DNA of 64,000 nt from Neorhizobium alkalisoli (GTDB taxonomy: Bacteria > Pseudomonadota > Alphaproteobacteria > Rhizobiales > Rhizobiaceae), in contig NZ_VIWP01000001.1 of assembly GCF_007829835.1 (NCBI RefSeq), positions 248,001-312,000 of the forward strand, read 5' to 3'. Position 1 is the first letter of the stretch, and each line of letters opens with the position of its first letter. Positions 59,963 through 64,000 of the stretch are shown here, piece by piece. The position numbers and the translations under genes are program-made. The notes under the pieces are model-generated. The model ran no database searches. It was not told the DNA's origin and worked only from the letters and a program-made list of their open reading frames with translations.

Positions 59963-61066
59963 TCAGGACTTGAACAGCGCCTTCAGCGTGGATGGCTGGC
60001 AACGCAGATACTGGTTGGCAGCCTTCACGGTGCCGCCAAGCGTTGCTGCGGCATGCCAGGGCCAGCGCGGATCGTAGAGCACTGTGCGGGCAAGCGCGAC
60101 CAGATCGGCATCGCCGGTCGAGACAATCGCTTCCGCCTGGGCTGGCTCGGTGATCAGACCGACAGCAACGACCGGCATCTTGACCGCAGCCTTGATGGCC
60201 CGGGCAAACGGCACCTGATAATTCGGGCCGATCGCGATCTTCTGGTCGATATGCAGGCCGCCGCTCGAAACGTGGATCGCGTCGCAGCCCTTCGCCTCCA
60301 GCATCTTTGCAAATTCGATCGACTCCTCGATCGAGAGCCCGCCTTCGTGCCAGTCGACCGCCGAAACGCGGACCGTGACGGCCTTGTCGGCCGGGAAGGC
60401 GGCGCGCACGGCGTCGAACACTTCGAGCGGGAAGCGTGCCCGGTTCTCCAGGCTGCCGCCGAATTCGTCGGTGCGCTGGTTGGAGAGCGGCGAAAGGAAT
60501 TCGTGCAGGAGATAACCGTGTGCGGCATGGATCTGGATCGCATCGATACCGAGCTTGGCCGAACGATTCGCAGCATCGGCAAAGGCGTCACGGATCTCGA
60601 TCATCCGCTCGCGGGTCATTGCCGTCGGAGCGACATATTTCGGATTGAACGGAATGGCGGACGGCGCTTCCGTCTGCCAGCCATTCTCATGATCCGGCGC
60701 GATCTGGCTGCCGCCGAGCCAGGGCAGGTCGGAAGAAGCCTTGCGGCCGGCATGGGCAAGCTGGATGGCGATCGACATGTCCGACCACTTGCGGATACCG
60801 TCAAGCACGCGCGCCATCGCAGCTTCGGTCTCGTCGTTGTAAAGCCCGACATCGCCATAGGTGATCCGGCCTTCCGGAACGACGGCTGTCGCTTCGATGG
60901 TAAGAAGGGCGGCACCCGACAGCGCCAGCTGGCCGAGATGGATGAGGTGCCAATCGGTCATACAGCCATCAACGGCCGAATACTGGCACATGGGCGCAAT
61001 GACGATGCGGTTGTCGAGCTCGAGTTTACCGACCTTGAACGGCGTGAACAGCTTGGGTTCAGGCAT
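59963..61066 (-). CDS. NADH:flavin oxidoreductase, old yellow enzyme family (YqjM/NamA-like)
   Basis: A 367-aa FMN TIM-barrel ene-reductase. Evidence: LDNRIVIAPMCQYSAVDGCM with the YqjM-type Cys, IAIQLAHAGRKASSDLPWLG, IQIHAAHGYLLHEFLSPLSN with the His-x-x-His pair, and RTDEFGGSLENRARFPLEVF. It reduces activated alkenes with NADPH; its cellular substrate is unknown. It lies 82 bases downstream of the LysR gene on the same strand. Confidence 0.92.
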   Translation of the reverse strand: MPEPKLFTPFKVGKLELDNRIVIAPMCQYSAVDGCMTDWHLIHLGQLALSGAALLTIEATAVVPEGRITYGDVGLYNDETEAAMARVLDGIRKWSDMSIAIQLAHAGRKASSDLPWLGGSQIAPDHENGWQTEAPSAIPFNPKYVAPTAMTRERMIEIRDAFADAANRSAKLGIDAIQIHAAHGYLLHEFLSPLSNQRTDEFGGSLENRARFPLEVFDAVRAAFPADKAVTVRVSAVDWHEGGLSIEESIEFAKMLEAKGCDAIHVSSGGLHIDQKIAIGPNYQVPFARAIKAAVKMPVVAVGLITEPAQAEAIVSTGDADLVALARTVLYDPRWPWHAAATLGGTVKAANQYLRCQPSTLKALFKS

Positions 61067-61148
61067 GCTTGAAATTCCTTTTTTGCACTGAAAATTGCGC
61101 CATCAATGACGCGTTGGGAGGTCTTGGGATTGAAGATTTGCGCTGCCG

Positions 61149-62060
61149 TCAGCTCGGGCGGGGGCGAAATCTCTGGTCGAAGGGGGAGACCGCCGCCCGG
61201 ATGAACTCGACGAGTTTCTGGGAGGCGAGCGAAGGCGGACGGCCGCCGGGGGTGAGCAGCCAGACATCCATAAAAGTTTCCGGCAGAAGCGTGCGCCGCA
61301 CCAGCCGGTCCTCGGGATAGTCCAGCCCGACAAAAGGCGGCACGATGGAAATGCCGACGCCATTGGCAACGAGGCTGCAGGCCGTTTCCGACAGAGGCAC
61401 CTCGATCCGGTTGCGCTTCTGAACGCCGCGCATCTGAAAGGCCCGGTCGACCGTCATCAGCGAGCAATCGTCGCGTGGCAGCGATACGAAGGATTCGTTG
61501 CGCAGGTCGTCGATCTCGATCACCTGCTTCTCGGCAAGCGGATGTTTCGCCGGCAGCACGCAGACCATCGCGAACCGCATGATGACTTCCGAATGGATAT
61601 TCGGCTGCTCGAAGGGCAGGACGCTGAGGCCGATATCGACCTGGCCGGCTGCGACCAGCTCACCGATCCGCGGCGAGTTGCGGCTCTGCAGCGTCAGATG
61701 GATGTCCGGCTGTTCGGCAAGAAACGGTGACAGCGCATGGGTGAGATAACGGGTCGCAAGCGCTGCCGGTGCCGCAATCGTGACCTCACCCCATTCGCGG
61801 TTGCGCACCGCTTCCGCGAGACGGGCGATCCTTTTGGTGCCGGCAAACATCCGGTCCACCTCTGCGGCCAGCATGCGGGCTTCGAGCGTCGGCACCAGCC
61901 GGCCGCCGCTGCGGGTGAAAAGCTGGAACCCGCAGGTCTCCGAAAAGCTGCGCAAAAGCTTGCTGACAGCCGGCTGGGAAATGCCGAGCCGCTCGCCGGC
62001 AAGCGTCACCGAACCGGTCTCGATCGTGGTGTGAAAAGCTTCGAGCTGCCTGATATTCAT
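61149..62060 (-). CDS. LysR-family transcriptional regulator
   Basis: A 303-aa LysR protein. The N-terminal winged helix reads MNIRQLEAFHTTIETGSVTL, then AGERLGISQPAVSKLLRSFS; the C-terminal two-lobed co-inducer domain follows (EVTIAAPAALATRYLTHALS, then the LSVLPFEQPNIHSEVI region). Divergent from the solute-binding protein gene at 62346, with a perfect inverted repeat in between, so it probably controls that transporter and perhaps the old yellow enzyme gene downstream. It resembles opine/octopine-catabolism-type LysR regulators in layout only. Confidence 0.92.
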   Translation of the reverse strand: MNIRQLEAFHTTIETGSVTLAGERLGISQPAVSKLLRSFSETCGFQLFTRSGGRLVPTLEARMLAAEVDRMFAGTKRIARLAEAVRNREWGEVTIAAPAALATRYLTHALSPFLAEQPDIHLTLQSRNSPRIGELVAAGQVDIGLSVLPFEQPNIHSEVIMRFAMVCVLPAKHPLAEKQVIEIDDLRNESFVSLPRDDCSLMTVDRAFQMRGVQKRNRIEVPLSETACSLVANGVGISIVPPFVGLDYPEDRLVRRTLLPETFMDVWLLTPGGRPPSLASQKLVEFIRAAVSPFDQRFRPRPS

Positions 62061-62130
62061 CGCCGGTTGCGTCCTTCACGCTGTCCGAAGCAACATGAGT
62101 TTTGGTTATAATGATCGGATAACAAGCTAT

Positions 62131-62149
62131 TTGACAATCATGTTGTCAA
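62131..62149. promoter_or_regulatory. Inverted repeat TTGACAA-N5-TTGTCAA, candidate operator
   Basis: A perfect 7-base palindrome with a TCATG spacer lies 71 bases before the LysR gene start and about 200 bases before the binding-protein gene, in their shared control region (62061-62345). It is a candidate LysR or sigma-overlapping repressor site. Confidence 0.45.
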
Positions 62150-62345
62150 GGCGCTTTTATCGTCGCAACGATACCGCCTGCCCCTTCCAGAAGACGCCAA
62201 AACGCCGTTCGGGGACAAGGGCGGAGACTGAAAACCAATCCTCTGCGTCGGGCTTTTGCTCCGCGGACGGCCTCTACGAGGCCGGCTGGTGATCATCCAT
62301 GCCAAGGCCGCAGAAAGCGGCTCGAAAAGAAGGGAACGGAACTCA

Positions 62346-63953
62346 ATGAACAGAAAGACACTCGGCCTCTGCCTGCTTGCGATGATGGCGGCAGCGCCCG
62401 CCAATGCCGCCATGCTCTCCGTCTGCATCGAAGGCTCCCCGGAAGTCTTCAATCCGGAAATGACCAGCAACGGCACGACCGCCTATGTGCTCGGTCAGAT
62501 CTATGACGGCCTTGTTGCCGTAAAACCCGGCTCATCCGAGATCGAGCCGGCGCTGGCCGAAAGCTGGTCTGTTTCCGACGACGCCAAGACCTATACGTTC
62601 AAGCTGCGCCACGGTGTCAAATGGCAGTCGAACGACAAGTTCACGCCGACCCGCAACTTCAATGCCGACGACGTGATGTTCACCTTCGAGCGGATGATGA
62701 AGAAGGATCATCCCTATGCGAAGGTCAATGGCGGCACGTTCATCACCTTCAACACCAAGCTCGCCGATGCGCTGGACAGCATCAAGAAGATCGACGACTA
62801 CACGGTCGCCTTCGTCCTGAAACAGCCGCTCGCCCCGTTCATCGGCATCATGGCGCATAATTCGCTCTCGATCACGTCCGGCGAATATGCCGACGTTCTT
62901 GCCAAGGCGAAGACGCCCGAGCTGATCGACCGCGAACCGATCGGTACCGGCCCGTTCCAGCTGCAGGCCTACCAGCAGGATGCCGTTATCCGCCTCGTGC
63001 CGTTCAAGGACGGCTGGGGTGCGGCGATCAAGGACAAGTCGCGCACGCCGATGGTCGACAGCGTCGTCATGGCGATCAGCGCCGATGCCTCGGTTCGTCT
63101 GCAGCGGGCCGTGGCCGGCGAATGCCAGATCGCGCTTTACCCGAACCTTGCCGACCGCGGCATGATCGAAAAGAGCGGCACGCTCAATGCCGTGCAGACG
63201 CCGGTCGCCTCGACGGGTTTCATCACCTTCAATTTCAGAGACGAGAAATTCAAGGACAAGCGTGTCCGTGAAGCCCTGGCCCATGCGATCAACATCAAGC
63301 CACTGGTCAGCAATGTCTATGACGGTATGGGCACCGTAACCGGCGCCGTCATCCCACCTTCGCTCTGGGGTTACGACAAGGATATCGGCGGCTACAGCTA
63401 CGATCCGGAACTGGCCAAGAAGCTGCTTGCGGAAGCCGGTTACAAGGACGGGTTCTCGACGCAGATCTGGGCGATCCCGGTCGCCCGCCCCTATATGCCG
63501 AACGGCCGCCGCGCCGCCGAAATGATCCAGGCGGACTGGGCGAAGATCGGCGTCAAGGCCGACGTCATCTCCTACGAATGGGGCGAATACATCACCCGCG
63601 CCCGCAATGGCGAAGCACAGGTCGGCATGTTCGGCGGCATCTACGATTTTCCGGATCCGAGCCAGATACCGAACAATTACTTTACCTGCGACAGCGCCGG
63701 AAAGCCGAGCCCGTCGAATATCGGCGCATGGTGCGACAAAGACTTCATCGGCCTGATGAACCAGGCCGGCACGATCACCGATCAGACCAAGCGGATCGCA
63801 TTCTACAAGGAAGCGCAGGAGCGTTTCCACGCCGAAGTGCCGGCCGTCATTCTCGGCGGCGCCGACACGATCACGGCGGTTGCCAAGAGCGTCAAGGGAT
63901 ACGTGCCGGCCATCTTCGGTTCCAGCCGCCTTTCCGGCGTGACCGTCGAATAA
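62346..63953 (+). CDS. Peptide-type ABC transporter substrate-binding protein (SBP family 5, DppA-like)
   Basis: A 535-aa periplasmic protein with a short Sec signal (MNRKTLGLCLLAMMAAAPAN, cleavage after ANA). DppA-like segments are LSVCIEGSPEVFNPEMTSNG, DGLVAVKPGSSEIEPALAES, TYTFKLRHGVKWQS, NADDVMFTFERMMKKDHPYA, PIGTGPFQLQAY and VREALAHAINIKPLV. DppA itself binds dipeptides and heme. The permease and ATPase genes should follow beyond the window end. Regulation by the divergent LysR is inferred. Confidence 0.92.
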   Translation: MNRKTLGLCLLAMMAAAPANAAMLSVCIEGSPEVFNPEMTSNGTTAYVLGQIYDGLVAVKPGSSEIEPALAESWSVSDDAKTYTFKLRHGVKWQSNDKFTPTRNFNADDVMFTFERMMKKDHPYAKVNGGTFITFNTKLADALDSIKKIDDYTVAFVLKQPLAPFIGIMAHNSLSITSGEYADVLAKAKTPELIDREPIGTGPFQLQAYQQDAVIRLVPFKDGWGAAIKDKSRTPMVDSVVMAISADASVRLQRAVAGECQIALYPNLADRGMIEKSGTLNAVQTPVASTGFITFNFRDEKFKDKRVREALAHAINIKPLVSNVYDGMGTVTGAVIPPSLWGYDKDIGGYSYDPELAKKLLAEAGYKDGFSTQIWAIPVARPYMPNGRRAAEMIQADWAKIGVKADVISYEWGEYITRARNGEAQVGMFGGIYDFPDPSQIPNNYFTCDSAGKPSPSNIGAWCDKDFIGLMNQAGTITDQTKRIAFYKEAQERFHAEVPAVILGGADTITAVAKSVKGYVPAIFGSSRLSGVTVE

Positions 63954-63973
63954 CAGGATAACGAACAGGACAA

Positions 63974-63999
63974 TGGCCGGCGGCAGGACCCGCCGGCCA
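63974..63999 (+). other. Stem-loop downstream of the binding-protein gene
   Basis: A perfect 10-base inverted repeat, TGGCCGGCGG and CCGCCGGCCA, with a 6-base loop lies 20 bases after the stop codon. It parallels the stem-loop at 32019 behind the other family-5 binding-protein gene and may stabilise this message; sequence beyond 64000 is not visible. Confidence 0.5.
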
Positions 64000-64000
64000 C

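Noticed and set aside
1..64000. CRISPR arrays, tRNA or rRNA genes, insertion sequences
   Set aside because: No regularly spaced repeats, cloverleaf sequences, rRNA landmarks or transposase motifs were seen on reading both strands.

Overview
The window looks like chromosome or chromid DNA of a Rhizobiaceae alphaproteobacterium (Rhizobium/Agrobacterium-like). Reasons: GC-rich coding with many 4-base ATGA overlaps; short mosaic palindromic elements of the kind common between rhizobial genes; a hybrid FixL - FixK - FxkR oxygen circuit; and dense ABC-transporter/catabolic operons. No rRNA, tRNA, CRISPR array, insertion sequence or replication origin was recognised.

Layout. 2-1474: end of an RND efflux pump gene and its TetR regulator. 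1507-6981 (minus): a compact five-gene operon of a SARP/BTAD-type regulator, a 143-aa protein of unknown function, a YcaO, a TfuA and a pentein-fold (agmatine/peptidyl-arginine deiminase-like) hydrolase. This is the best candidate for an undescribed peptide-modifying system. 8140-18092: a polyamine-type ABC transporter, amidohydrolase, thymidine phosphorylase, VOC protein, cytosine deaminase and a RutR-like regulator. RutR-box-like sites lie upstream of the transporter and between the deaminase and regulator genes, and a sigma-54 promoter precedes the transporter, which together suggest nitrogen-controlled pyrimidine use. 18239-21492: a membrane-domain-less FtsK and a DUF559 protein.

21637-29983 (minus): a betaine-type (YehZYXW/OsmF) transporter, two flavin monooxygenases, an ornithine-cyclodeaminase homologue and a histidine-ammonia-lyase homologue lacking the Ala-Ser-Gly cofactor triad. 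The set suggests breakdown of a trimethylammonium amino acid. 30285-36698: a sigma-54-preceded dipeptide-type ABC transporter with an Asp/Glu racemase-like protein. 36797-44509: an ECF sigma/RskA-type anti-sigma pair with a lipid-modification cluster (two cyclopropane-synthase-like methyltransferases, FAD oxidoreductase, DUF1365, DUF1295, DUF2147, DUF2177). Two matching ECF-type promoters face outward from 42527-42619.

44713-48460: hybrid FixL, FixK and the OmpR-type FxkR, with a K-box in the fixK/fxkR intergenic space. 48556-53600: two orphan antitoxins (Phd and CcdA types) on either side of an eptA-dgkA-response regulator-kinase operon resembling PmrAB. 53601-55513: an AT-rich islet with one secreted protein of unknown function, then a GC-rich hairpin-rich non-coding stretch and a probable fragment of an IclR regulator. 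55581-63953: galactonate-type genes dgoK-dgoA, an agmatinase-family enzyme, an aminotransferase, an old yellow enzyme, and a LysR regulator divergent from a peptide-type solute-binding protein.

Gene starts were chosen from Shine-Dalgarno sites and overlaps with the upstream gene. Family names come from motif recognition by eye, not from database searches.
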